Shown here piece after piece: positions 44,916-55,266 of a stretch of 64,000 bases of DNA. The position numbers and the translations under genes are program-made. Source of the DNA: Pomphorhynchus laevis (taxonomy: Eukaryota; Acanthocephala; Palaeacanthocephala; Echinorhynchida; Pomphorhynchidae). The notes under the pieces are model-generated. The model ran no database searches. It was not told the DNA's origin and saw nothing but the letters and a program-made list of their open reading frames with translations. Positions within the stretch are counted from its first letter, which is position 1; every line of letters starts with the position of its first letter. The stretch lies in NCBI GenBank assembly GCA_012934845.2, contig WNNJ02001433.1, positions 1 through 64,000 on the forward strand, read 5' to 3'.

Positions 44916-47774
44916 GAGACTTGGTTTCATTTCGTACCATCTTATCGAAAAGTCCGGTGAATTACTGTAGTCATCCTATCAGGATTACATGTTCCAATGT
45001 TCGCAGCTTAGTCTCTAAATTTGATGAGTTCAACTTTTATTTATCAAACAGCGACGTGTCTATTTTCGCACTCACTGAGACCTGGCTGCACAGTGGTATT
45101 GATGACAATTGTGTTAACATCCCGGGCTTCTCACTATTAAGAACTGACCGAGGAAACACCCGCCGTGGTGGTGGGGTTGCGATCTATGTAGACAACAAAA
45201 TGATTGTGACCAACGTCATTTCATATCGAGATGATGATATATTGGAGTCGCTCTCTTTAACAGTGAAATCGGGTGATACGACAATGTCGATTTGCGTTTG
45301 CTATCGTACTCCGCGCACTTGCTGCTTGAAACATGACATGATCAGTTATTTCACGAAAGTGTCGAAACCGTCCAATTTCATCCTTCTTGGTGACTTTAAT
45401 ATTCCAAACCTAACTGGGAGCTCCCCTTTCCAATGTCCTCGCGGTGTAAGTCAGATGGATGTCGACTTATGGAATTTTCTTGTGAACGATTTAGCTCTTA
45501 TACAACAAGTCACTCAATCAACTAGGTTTATGGGAAATAGCTCCTCGTTATTGGATTTAGTTTTCAGTAAAACATTTATTGACATACGTGAAGTTCAATA
45601 CGACCATCCCATTGGACTCAGTGACCATCTTGTCATTAAGTTTTTTACTGGTTTCTGTGCCGAATAAGGTGGATACGGTTATTCCACCTTATTCCAATAA
45701 GATGGAATAAGGTGGATACGGATGCCCTCGGTAAGCTTACAGTACGATTGGGTCTTCACAACAGTGTTGTCAGTGATATCGATGATTAAAAAACTTTGTC
45801 TGTTTCTCACAACTATCTTACGGATTGCGTATCCCCATTGAAAACCGTACAATCCTCTTCGAAACTTAAACCTCCGTGGTTTGATCATGAGTTACTTGAC
45901 ATTTTGAAGATGCGAAATAATCTATTTAAGTCATCTCTGAAAATTCAGGGTCTTCGGTCAGAATACCTTCAATATTGTCGTCGTTCCAGCTCTATAAAGA
46001 AAATAAAAAGACAAATATATAAAGCTGGAATAATATTATCATATCGAACTTCTTCCAAACCGTTCTGGCGTTATGTGAATCAAAATAAAAAAATGATTCA
46101 ATCAATCACAGTGTTAAATCATGGCGGCAGAATTGGACGATAACCTGATGAAATCGTGATTGTGCTAGCGACAGCGTTTGAACTTGATTGTTACACGCCA
46201 TCTAAAGGCTTCCGTATAGCGCACACACCTGAGGCATTCACGTCGTATATGCCGCTTGTTCACCCGGCTGAGGTTTCGCGGGAACTGCACGGATTGTTAC
46301 CATATACTTCGGCCGGCCCAGACGATATACACCCCTTTATCCTCCGGAATCTCCATGATCGCCACAATCAGAGATGTTTAACATGTCGATACATACTTCG
46401 CGCATCCCTGATCACTGGAGACAATCTTACGTCATCCCCATTCATAAAAAGGGTAGCAGAGACGATCCGTTCAATTATCGTGCACTATGCCTGACGAGTA
46501 TTGTATGCAAATGCCTCGAGAGGTTTGTGCATAAATACATTACCACTCACATGGAAAGAGGTAAGCTACTACACCCATCTCAGCATGGCTTTCGTACCGG
46601 CAGGTCCTGCCTTAGCAATCTAATTACGGCACGTGAAAGTTGGACAGACATAGTTGCAAACGGGGATATGGTTGATGTAATTTACATTGACTTTAGTAGG
46701 GCGTTCGACCGAGTACCGCACGATCTTTTGCTCTTACTGTTGGCTCAATACGGGATTGATCCGAGTGTAGTTCGTTGGATCGAGTCGTTCACGAAAGGTC
46801 GATCATATCAAGTTAGGTTAGGGAGTAGCCTTTCTCCTCCACGAAATACTTACGCAGGTGTTCCTCAGGGATCGGTCCTGGGACCCTTGTTATTCAATAT
46901 TTTTCTTCAGGATCTACTTGTAAGATTAGAATGTGATGTACTAGCGTTTGCGGATGACCTGAAGTTATGGAAGTGTGTTCGTTCATATGATAACTGTTTG
47001 GAGCTTCAAGATGACCTCGACACTATAAGCATATGGAGCAGGACGACGGGCTTGCTTTTGAATACCTCGAAGTGCAGTCACATGCACTTAGGAGTTAAGA
47101 AATTTTCTTTTGTGTATAGTTTAGGTGGTGAGCCAATTGAGCAGGTACAGTGCACTAGAGACTTAGGGGTACTTGTGCACGAATCGTTAAAGAGTCGTCC
47201 AAACACAGACAGGATTATTCAGTCGACCAGACAATTGAGCTATGTGCTTCGTAGGTGCTTTCGTTACCCATCTGTGTTTTGTCTTAAAGTGATGTACAAC
47301 TCAATAATTAGGCCCATTCTTTTATACTGTACACCAGCAACATTTCCGTGCACGCGAGGCGAGCTGAATGATTTAGAAAATGTTCTTCGCAGGTTGACGA
47401 GGTGCTGTCGTCTTCCGAGTAGTTATTCTTATAGGGATCGCTTGCGAGAGATAGGCATACCGTCGGTTCGGTCTGCGATAGTGTGTAGCGACATCTTATG
47501 CTTCAGAGATATGTTACTCGAACGTGATGGGTGACCGGCAAACTGTATCCAGCGGAACAAACGTGATACGAATCGAGGCCACTCTTTGACTGTGAAAACG
47601 CTGCACCATGGGAAGCTGTCTAGAATCAGTCGCCTATCGCACCGGGCGGTGAGGATGTGGAACTTACTTCCGGAGGATATGGCCGCTATTCAGAGTAGAC
47701 AGCAGTTCATGCGGAGGATGGAGCAATGGCTGTGCGAGACAAACTCACAGTCTATACCGGATCTTTATCCTTGA
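44828..47774 (+). pseudogene. F2 LINE ORF2 (AP endonuclease-reverse transcriptase)
   Basis: ATG 44828 (MYPKFSGGSTP) inside the ORF1 end. A complete endonuclease follows: SNVRSLVSKFDEF, LTETWLHSG, RRGGGVAIYVD, LLGDFNIPN, SLLDLVFSK, GLSDHLVIKF. At 45668 an inserted inverted duplication adds an early stop. The linker (45796-46143), fingers (46156-46494) and a frame change near 46400 follow. The RT (to 47534) has HGFRTGRSCLSNL, YIDFSRAFDRVPHDL, AGVPQGSVLGPLLFNIFL and AFADDLKLW. A stop at 47532 separates the last SHRAVRMWNLLPEDM block (to 47774). Confidence 0.88.
45662..45721 (+). repeat. Forward-inverted-forward short triplication in ORF2
   Basis: gaataaggtggatacgg, then attccaccttattcca (inverted), then tggaataaggtggatacgg. 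It is a local three-part duplication that interrupts the LINE reading frame at the end of the endonuclease. Confidence 0.9.
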
Positions 47775-47984
47775 GAGGAATGTTGAATTTTTTTTTCTTT
47801 TTTTTCATGTGATCAGACAAAACAGCCCTACGGCTACAGTCTTGTAATTGAATAATAATAATAATACAGAGTTTTATTTCCCGTTCCGCCTTTCGGCTGG
47901 GCAAATAATTACAAAATAGGAAATTAGTCAGAATCAACAAAATTTGAAGTATACATATTGTCTTCTTAATGCGTCGTTTTTTGA

Positions 47985-50819
47985 TCAATGACGAAGATCA
48001 TTAATCTCTTGAAGTGACATAAGGCTGAGTTGAGGGCAGGCTAGAGCATGGAGCAATGCATCACAGGAAGAAGCACAGAAGCGGCATATACAAGAAGAAT
48101 CACGGCGATGACAAGCGAGAAGTCGGCGACAGTAGTTATCATGAAAACCATGAATAGATAACCTCCATATCAATGGGCGTTTCACATTTAACGGTGATCT
48201 CCAACTGTTTTGCAGGTACACAGGAGAATTGGCTAAATCATGATCCACGTTTAAGAATTTAGTCTCAAGAGCTACCAAATGTTGGAGATAACTAGACGTT
48301 TGAACACATCTAAGACTACTACATAATCGGACACTAAGCGGCTTTATTTTTGCCAAGTATGTGATCGCTGTCGTACTACATTTATTGGATACTCCAACTA
48401 TATGTTTCAAAAATCGGGCCTGACACCTATCAATCTGTCTAAAATTTAACTCAGTGAGGTCCTCCCAGAATGTTGCCAACCCATACTGAATAATTGGTAG
48501 GAGCATTAACTCGAAATATCTCAACGCTCCTTCAAACGACAGCTTCCTTAGTTGAGGATATGAAGCCGTTTTAATTGCAATCTTAGAAGATTTAGCCTCA
48601 AGGTGCGCGGTAAAAGACCATCTAGACGTTAATAGAACGCCAAGATACTTATAATTAGTACAGAACTCTAGTGTCTGAGACTTTATAAAAAGCGAGTCAT
48701 GCTTGGATAAACGACCACCACCGCGGAACTTCACTACCTTTGATTTTGAAATGTTGATGTCTAGTTCATTCCGACTACAAAATACAGTCAAGCCATCGAG
48801 TGCCTTTTGAGCCGTGCCTAGGTTTCTTGTCAGGATCACAAGATCGTCAGCATATAGCGCCAACTCAACTTCGTTTGCAAAAGACCGTATAACCGGTGGT
48901 AAATCAATAACGAAGATTGAAAATAATAGAGGACTGATTGGGTCCCCCTGCAATACGCCATGATTAACTGTGAAGAAGTCAGAGTATGCTAAATCATCGA
49001 ATACCTTGACACGGTTAGGTAATAGAATCTGATATAGTAGGCGAAGAAAGCGCCCACGAAGATTACAATTATTATGCAGCTTAGAAAGTAGGATATTTCG
49101 ATTGACTGAGTCAAATGCTCTACGAAAATCAATAAAGATGGCATATAATGAATTTTTATTAGAAATACAGTTGACTACAGAAGAACGCACTAGACTGATA
49201 GCATCACAAGTCGAGCGACCTTGCCGAAATCCAAATTGTTCTTCAGGCAATAACGAAGAACAGTGCTTAGCTAGTCGAGAAGTTAATACAAACGACAATA
49301 ATTTATAAACGTGGTTTAAAAGGAAAATTCCGCGATAAGAGTCTGGAGATTCCAAAGGACCGGTGCCCTTATATAGAACTTTCACTATCCCCTCTTTCCA
49401 AGAGAATGGCAAACAGGATCCATAGAGTAGAGAATTGAACATAAAGGTCCAATAGCTGCCAAATATGTGGAATGTAGCTCGGAGTTGCTCCACGCAGAGA
49501 TTATCCGGACCACTAGCTTTCTTCACATGCATCCGCGCAAGGCATCCTTCAATTTCATCAATGGAAAAGGGTGTATCAATCAAACCAGAGGAACCGTCAA
49601 AATCAAAATTATTAGCTGGCAATGACAACGATAGATCATCGAGATGGAGGAAAGAGCGAAAGTGATCAACCCACTTGGAAAGCGGAACTAAAGACATGAT
49701 TTTATTATGATGTTTAGAATGGACTTTCCATGGAAAGCTCTCTGCCAAACTTAATCGATGACACTCTTCTGCGTACAAACGATCTCGGTGAAAAGTCTGC
49801 AACATTTTGGTATAAACCCGTCGAAGGACAATATAAGCCTCCTTCGTAGAATGCCCACTACTACAATCGCGAGACATTCTAAGCAGTGTTCGCTGCATTT
49901 CTTGCAGGATAGGCCACTTGCGATAATTAAAAGGACGACTCGTGAAGCGCCGACTGGAAGACGAACCACAACTCTGAACTATTGCCGCAGTCAAAAGATC
50001 AGCACTCACATGATGTTGACCAGTTGACATAAGAGAATAAGCTTTAAGAACCACTTGGATATTTAAAGACTCGGGATTCACAATACGAGAGTGACACAAT
50101 CTAGTTGGAGATTCTAATATCTGAGAATGAAAATTGACTATACAGTTTACCGGCTTATGCTTGCGTATCAAAGACCATTCAGAGGCAAGCATGGTATTCA
50201 TCTTCGTTACCTCGCAATTAGAAAAGGCAAAATCTAATAAACTTCTCGACCGATAACACTCATAAGACCATTTCTCAGCGGGGATACAAAGTTTTAAGTT
50301 CATAGATGCAAAGTAACTAATAAGCTGTTGAAGTTTTGGTCTATATGGAACTGAATATTTTGCATTAAAATCACCACCAACAAAAACTCTCGAATTAGAT
50401 GGCAAATTAGAACAAAGCTGTGAAATTTCATCAATAATGTCAGCCGCAGAGAAGTCGGGATTAAAATAAACCGCAATGATAACCAGATAAGGAGTTACAA
50501 GACAAATGCAATTATCTGAGACAGATTGAGACCAAGTTGAAGGCAAACACTTTATTGCTAGTATAACACCACCAAATGGACGACCTCTACCGTGTGAGCG
50601 GGCAGGTAGGTCAAAGGTATAGAACCCTTGTAGAGAAAGATGATTCAGACTAAAAGTCTCATTGAAAATTACCGCATCAAAACGCTGAATCCACGAGGCC
50701 AAACCCAGATTAAGCAGAGATGATAAGCCTTCAACATTAAATAAAAGAATGCTAACCTTCGAGAAATCAAAATTAGTAACAATTGAGGAAGCAGAAAAAG
50801 GGAAAGGCTCTTCACATAG
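47985..50819 (-). CDS. F4 LINE ORF2 (AP endonuclease-reverse transcriptase), UGA-linked to ORF1
   Basis: The frame is open from directly after the ORF1 UGA (50819) to 47985. Endonuclease: VSILLFNVEGLSSLL near the start, IFNETF, RPFGGVILAI, VGGDFNAKYS, RSLLDFAFSN and a late H in RKHKPV. RT: GIVKVLYKGTGPLESPDSYR, FGFRQGRSTCDAISLV, FIDFRRAFDSVNRNIL, HGVLQGDPISPLLFSIF, ALYADDLVILTRN with the catalytic DD, YLGVLLTSRWSF. The C-terminus has KRPLIWRLSIHGFHDNYC and the knuckle CRFC with H-x3-C. The first in-frame Met lies about 173 codons in, past the endonuclease active site, so initiation there cannot make a functional protein. Read-through of the UGA (context UGA-CUA) would give a 1,298-residue fusion. 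Confidence 0.88.
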   Translation of the reverse strand, partial: LCEEPFPFSASSIVTNFDFSKVSILLFNVEGLSSLLNLGLASWIQRFDAVIFNETFSLNHLSLQGFYTFDLPARSHGRGRPFGGVILAIKCLPSTWSQSVSDNCICLVTPYLVIIAVYFNPDFSAADIIDEISQLCSNLPSNSRVFVGGDFNAKYSVPYRPKLQQLISYFASMNLKLCIPAEKWSYECYRSRSLLDFAFSNCEVTKMNTMLASEWSLIRKHKPVNCIVNFHSQILESPTRLCHSRIVNPESLNIQVVLKAYSLMSTGQHHVSADLLTAAIVQSCGSSSSRRFTSRPFNYRKWPILQEMQRTLLRMSRDCSSGHSTKEAYIVLRRVYTKMLQTFHRDRLYAEECHRLSLAESFPWKVHSKHHNKIMSLVPLSKWVDHFRSFLHLDDLSLSLPANNFDFDGSSGLIDTPFSIDEIEGCLARMHVKKASGPDNLCVEQLRATFHIFGSYWTFMFNSLLYGSCLPFSWKEGIVKVLYKGTGPLESPDSYRGIFLLNHVYKLLSFVLTSRLAKHCSSLLPEEQFGFRQGRSTCDAISLVRSSVVNCISNKNSLYAIFIDFRRAFDSVNRNILLSKLHNNCNLRGRFLRLLYQILLPNRVKVFDDLAYSDFFTVNHGVLQGDPISPLLFSIFVIDLPPVIRSFANEVELALYADDLVILTRNLGTAQKALDGLTVFCSRNELDINISKSKVVKFRGGGRLSKHDSLFIKSQTLEFCTNYKYLGVLLTSRWSFTAHLEAKSSKIAIKTASYPQLRKLSFEGALRYFELMLLPIIQYGLATFWEDLTELNFRQIDRCQARFLKHIVGVSNKCSTTAITYLAKIKPLSVRLCSSLRCVQTSSYLQHLVALETKFLNVDHDLANSPVYLQNSWRSPLNVKRPLIWRLSIHGFHDNYCRRLLACHRRDSSCICRFCASSCDALLHALACPQLSLMSLQEINDLRH

Positions 50820-50825
50820 TCATAT
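50814..50825 (-). promoter_or_regulatory. UGA-CUA stop read-through context between F4 ORF1 and ORF2
   Basis: The junction reads CCT-ATA-TGA-CTA-TGT-GAA. UGA followed by CUA is the best-known leaky stop context in eukaryotes. ORF2 is in the same frame, and its endonuclease begins about 25 residues downstream with no Met between. Reinitiation on the nearby ATGs is unlikely because they are in another frame. Confidence 0.65.
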
Positions 50826-51881
50826 AGGCGAAGAAATTTCTATCCCAGACATAGTTTCCTCAGTACTAGTTGTAGTCTCACCCACTCTCAAAACACGAGT
50901 ATTTCTTATGCGATATATGCCAGACGGATCAGCCAGGCGTTTCTTTTTAAGTTCGGCGCGCAACGCGTTTTGAATCTCACGTTCCGCCGGGGACAAATTT
51001 GGTTGAATGTATACTCTCTGGAAAAGAACTGACGATTTCAAACGGTGAGCTGATCGAATAATAGTATCTACATAATGTCCATCTAGAGAAATTAAGAGCC
51101 ACGGAGGCACATCACTCCGCTTCGCAGGAAGTCTGAAAAATGAGAATTTTTTGTCTGCTGGTAAAACAAAACCAATCTCCCTGAATAAAGCCTGAATAGA
51201 TTTTTGTTCATCCTCAGAAATTGGTAAATTTCTAATAATAACTGTATTTGAGCGTTTCGCCTGTGATTCGCAAGCTTTAATGATATTAAGTGGACTATTA
51301 TTTTGGATTGATGCCGAAGAAGCAGCAATTACTGACCGTGTAACTTCGCGTCGAACAACCTCTGCAAAGGAACGTTTTGAAATGTTTTCAATGTGTTGAG
51401 AAGAAGATTCTGGTATCGAAAGCTTAAGAGCTGCAAAATCAGACTCTAAGCTTTTAATCAACCCTTCCTGCTTTTTCAGTTCCTCCATAATATAAGAGAT
51501 TTTAGAAGCTGCACATGTGCCGCACAAGAAGTCTTGCTGAAAGAACTCACGAGATATCCGAACGGGGACCCTGATAACTGTGTAAAGACTACAATTTTCA
51601 TTCGTACATTTTATTTCATGCGTGACAAAATCCGATATTATTGGATTGCAAGTATCAGATTGAAAGGGGGCAATCGACTGATAATTTGTGATGGGTATAG
51701 TTTCTACTGAGGATACTTGCTTTTGGGATGACCGCGATCCGTCATTGTGACACCTTCCCTTCTTTGAAGGCAAACACCCCAAACAAGGCCTGCCCCCATT
51801 GACACAACTACAACTTTTACATAAGGCGTTGTTTCCATTGCATGAACAGCAGCGTTCTGAATTCGTCATTTGTGATGGCAA
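50820..51881 (-). CDS. F4 LINE ORF1 (Cys-rich, PHD-like, coiled-coil, RRM-like)
   Basis: 353 residues from ATG (MPSQMTNSERCCSCNG). Domains: residues 11-45, a dense cysteine cluster (CCSCNGNNALCKSCSCVN, then CLGCLPSKKGRC) of CXC-like spacing; about 92-126, a second zinc motif C-x4-C ending in CGTC, the PHD-like finger seen in F1-F3; 128-150, a coiled coil (IMEELKKQEGLIKSLESDF); about 213-300, an RRM-like fold (TVIIRNLPISEDEQKSIQAL, WLLISLDGHYVDTIIRSA, RVYIQPNLSPAEREIQNAL). It ends SSPI and UGA. The role would be RNA binding and chaperoning of the LINE transcript. Unbroken, which fits recent activity. Confidence 0.85.
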   Translation of the reverse strand: MPSQMTNSERCCSCNGNNALCKSCSCVNGGRPCLGCLPSKKGRCHNDGSRSSQKQVSSVETIPITNYQSIAPFQSDTCNPIISDFVTHEIKCTNENCSLYTVIRVPVRISREFFQQDFLCGTCAASKISYIMEELKKQEGLIKSLESDFAALKLSIPESSSQHIENISKRSFAEVVRREVTRSVIAASSASIQNNSPLNIIKACESQAKRSNTVIIRNLPISEDEQKSIQALFREIGFVLPADKKFSFFRLPAKRSDVPPWLLISLDGHYVDTIIRSAHRLKSSVLFQRVYIQPNLSPAEREIQNALRAELKKKRLADPSGIYRIRNTRVLRVGETTTSTEETMSGIEISSPI

Positions 51882-52012
51882 AAGCGCAATGATACACTTG
51901 ATATACTTGATGTTATTGTAGTTACGTTAATAAATCTTGATTTGATTGTAGGTTGAACGCGCAATTTAGTCTGTAAGTCGTTGGTTGTAAGAATTATAAT
52001 AATCAAGACTTC

Positions 52013-52038
52013 AATAATAATAATAATAAAATAATAAA
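52013..52038. repeat. (AAT)n tract at the 5' flank of the F4 LINE
   Basis: tcaataataataataataaaataataaat; counterpart of the (AAT)5 at 47851-47865 on the other side. Confidence 0.85.
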
Positions 52039-52212
52039 TCAAATAGTATGATAGAATTTTGGCAAAAAATTATCGGCCCGTAAGTTTAACTTTGTATGAT
52101 GTCGTTTTCTGGAAAGACTATTGGAACGTCGTAAAAATTATCACTCAAAACAAAACATCCATAATCTAACAGCCCATACAGCTTTGGAAAACACCGGTCC
52201 AGTCACAAATAT

Positions 52213-55100
52213 TATTGTTATTGTTATTGTTATAGAACACAACAGAGGAGCTCAGTACAGCTCTTAATGTTGGAAAACAAAAAAATAAAATAAAAATATC
52301 ATCCGCAAGACAAATGTTGTTTTAACTTCTGACCAAATTCTTTTGTCGACTGTGTAGTAAACATTGAGATGTAAAATTAATTCAAAGCATTGATCGTGCG
52401 ATGTGGAAATGACTCTATAAACAACGATTTGCATATTTGTTGATTTATTAATTTAGTTTTATGTCGTATTGTGGGATTGTGAGTGTTTTTTGAAGTTAGT
52501 TGTTTTAAAGAATCACCCGATATAATCAAGCATAAATAAGCGATGCAAATAAACGAGGTCAATGAATGATCTACGTGATTCAAGGGTGTTCATTCCTAAT
52601 ATCTCAAGACGGCGCTCATAAGACAAATCTTGGAAACCTAATACATGCTTGAAAGATACTAGTAGCACTCTTTTGATGGTCAAGGTATCTCTAACAAAAA
52701 TTGGTGCGGCAGCTGGAAGGCCGTATTCAATGATCGGTAGCAAAAATGCGGAGAATACTGTCCTATAAATTCGAGGGGTAAGTATCGATAACGAGCGGCG
52801 AATACACCAAAAAGCCGAAGACATTTTGCTGAAATACATCGAGAGTGCTCTTCAAAACGCATAGAGCCACTAATTATAAATTACCCAAATCTTTATACGT
52901 AGTAACTGTGCTTACTTCTCCATGCTCTAAGGAATATAAGGAATTGGATGCCTTACCGATTGTCATGTGTGCACACTTCTTATAATTCACATCTAATTTG
53001 TTATTTCTACACCATCTAAGCATCATATTTAAATCAAATTGCAATAATTCAACGTCTTTGGATGATTCTATACAACGCCAAACCTTTAAGTCGTCAGCAT
53101 ACAGAATACAATCAGACGAAAAACAGTATATTATGTCATTTATAAATATGTTAAATAAGAAAGGCCCTAATACAGATCCCCGTAAAACACCTGAAGAATA
53201 TTTACATGATCAAGATAGTGAATTTCCTACTCGAACACGAAAATTACGGTTTGTTAAATAACTACAAATCCAGTTTGTAAGCACTGGATCAAATCCATAA
53301 TTAGTCAGCTTGGACAATAGTATATTATGGTTTACAGTATCAAAAGCACGTCGAAAATCGATGAATAATACGTCAGTTGGGTACTCTTGATCTAGATTAC
53401 TTAACCAATGATGATGACTCAATAAGATATTAGACGTTGTCGAACGACCACACTGAAAGCCATGTTATCTATCTGAGACAATATTACGAGAACAATCCCA
53501 TCTTATCATCTCACCAAGTATAAATCGTTCCAGAATTTTTAATGGAATCGAGGTTAGTGAAATAGGACGGTAATTGGCACACACAGAACTATCACCAGAT
53601 TTATGAATAGGTCAAATAACAGATGTTTTTAATTCTAAAGGTAGCATACTGTAACGAATTGAGTAAGAAAATATGTCATATAGCGGTTTCGCGATCAAAT
53701 TCGCGGTATTACCAAGCAAAACAGATGGCAAATTATCTGGACCAAAGCTGGTATGAATGGGCAACTTAGAAAGTGCACAAGCGACGTCGTATATGGAAAA
53801 CGGTATAAACGGATGAGGAGGATCATTACACTCGGCAAATTGCTCTGCAAAAAAACGATGCAAGAATATTTGCACGTCCAGAGTCATCAAAAATTAAATT
53901 ATTGACCTCATCATACATTGGAGGAATACTACATCTAAGTTTTCGGTTCCTATTTATATGGGCATAAAGTAGTTTGGGGTTATGTACTGCGCGATCAATA
54001 ATCGATTCCTCATATCGAAGACGCAAGGTTCGCTTTAGTGATGTGCATTGATTACGCATGCTTTTGTAACGATTGAAATCAAGCTCTGTATAACGAAATC
54101 GATTCCAAGCCAAAGAACGTTTAGATATGAGAGCAACGTAACTAGATGAGAACCATGGTGGAACTAAACAATTTTTAATTTTTATTTTAGGAGCGTTTAT
54201 TTCAAGCAGGTGGCCAAGTGTTTTTACTAGATAAAACGAAGAATAATTTACCACCATATATTTCTGGATCTGTCTAAATAACCTCACTAAGAGAATTACA
54301 AATAGAGGGGAAATTAGCTTTAAAGGCATTGACTCTGCGATGAACATGTGATCTCTTATAAGAGCATAGATCTAACTTTTAAATTATTGTCGAGTGGTCA
54401 CTATTTCCTATTGGTGGGATGCAGATTTGTTCGTTAACTATATAAGCTGAGGATGACAAAACTATGTCTAGCAACGAAGAGCAAGATTTCGAAAAGCAGG
54501 TAGGGAAATCACTCATCTGGTACAAACCTAAATTAACAACAGTATCAAACACATTTTTGTCGAAGAGGCAATACTGCTGATAAGTATTAGTAACTCAATC
54601 AACACCAGGAAAGTTAAAGTCCCCCATCACAACACATTATTTGTTAACTCGTATTTTTAGCTTCTCCGAGAGAGAGCTGGCATCTGATAGAGGAGATCAA
54701 TATATAAGACCAATTGTTATAGAGATTGATCTGAATCGAACATCTATCCATATTGCTTCAGATGTGTGGTTTTGGTCATTAAAACTGGCTAAAAAGCGTG
54801 ACTGCAATAAATTAGATACATAGAGAATTACACCAACGCCCCTTCTAGTTTTCCTGTCGAAACGATAGATACGATATCCTTCGATTTGAATTTCTGCATC
54901 AGCGATGTCATTAAAAAGCCACGATTCTGAAAACCCTAAAATATGAAGGTTACGAGACGATACAAGAAGTCGAACTTCATCTATCTTATTTAAAAAGCTA
55001 CACACATTAGCAAACACGACTAAACATCTGTTAGAGGTATGAGAGGTTCCCATTGCAGACGAGGACGCCTGGGGACTACGCGAAAATTTACGATTTATAG
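52213..55100 (-). mobile_element. F3 LINE, endonuclease to 3' end, broken
   Basis: Downward from 55053: VFANVCSFLNKIDEVRLLV, FSESWLFNDI, RRGVGVILYVSN (endonuclease). The rest of the endonuclease is eroded, then come the linker (NRFRYTELDFNRYKSMRNQC), fingers (SKLPIHTSFGPDNLPSVLL), FIDFRRAFDTVNHNIL, VRVGNSLS, the DD region near 53090 (CILYADDLKVWRCI when read), and the C-terminus (52513-52839, VLLVSFKHVLGFQDLSYERR). The 3' end has an AGAGCTGTACTGAGCTC hairpin and an (AACAAT)n tail at 52213-52235, unlike the AAT tails elsewhere. Multiple breaks; ORF1 absent. Confidence 0.82.
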
Positions 55101-55266
55101 AGATTTTCCCCTTGATCTACTCTATTACATAGCTTATTTTTTTGCTGAACGAAGGCGAATACGATCCTGCATATTATTATTTCGACAAACAGACGAGCAA
55201 AGCTCACAGTTGCACTGTTAAAAAAAGAAAAGAAAAAGTAAAGAAAAAAAGACTCACAAACAAAAG

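Larger units (their letters stand above)
43316..47865 (+). mobile_element. Near-full-length F2 LINE
   Basis: The 5' end has a TACTAATAAAACATACAAT motif akin to that of the F1 copies. ORF1 and an overlapping ORF2 fill the element. The 3' UTR has the CCCTACGGC hairpin, TCTTGTAATTG and an (AAT)5 tail (47851-47865). It has one frame change in ORF1, three breaks in ORF2 and one inserted inverted duplication, so it is probably dead but young. The F4 element starts within its tail. Confidence 0.9.
47866..52012 (-). mobile_element. Complete F4 LINE, both frames unbroken
   Basis: On the minus strand the element runs from about 52012 (5') to 47866 (3'). It has ORF1 (353 aa), a single UGA and ORF2 (944 sense codons), and a short 3' UTR with CTTTCGGC-like and CCCAGCCGAAAGG sequence before CTCTG. 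(AAT)n runs flank both ends (47851-47865 and 52013-52038), so it seems to have inserted into the tail of the neighbouring F2 copy. It differs from F1-F3 in its RT (GVLQGDPISPLLF, LYADDLVIL) and its C-terminal zinc knuckle. Of all copies in the window it is the most likely to be active or recently active. Confidence 0.88.
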
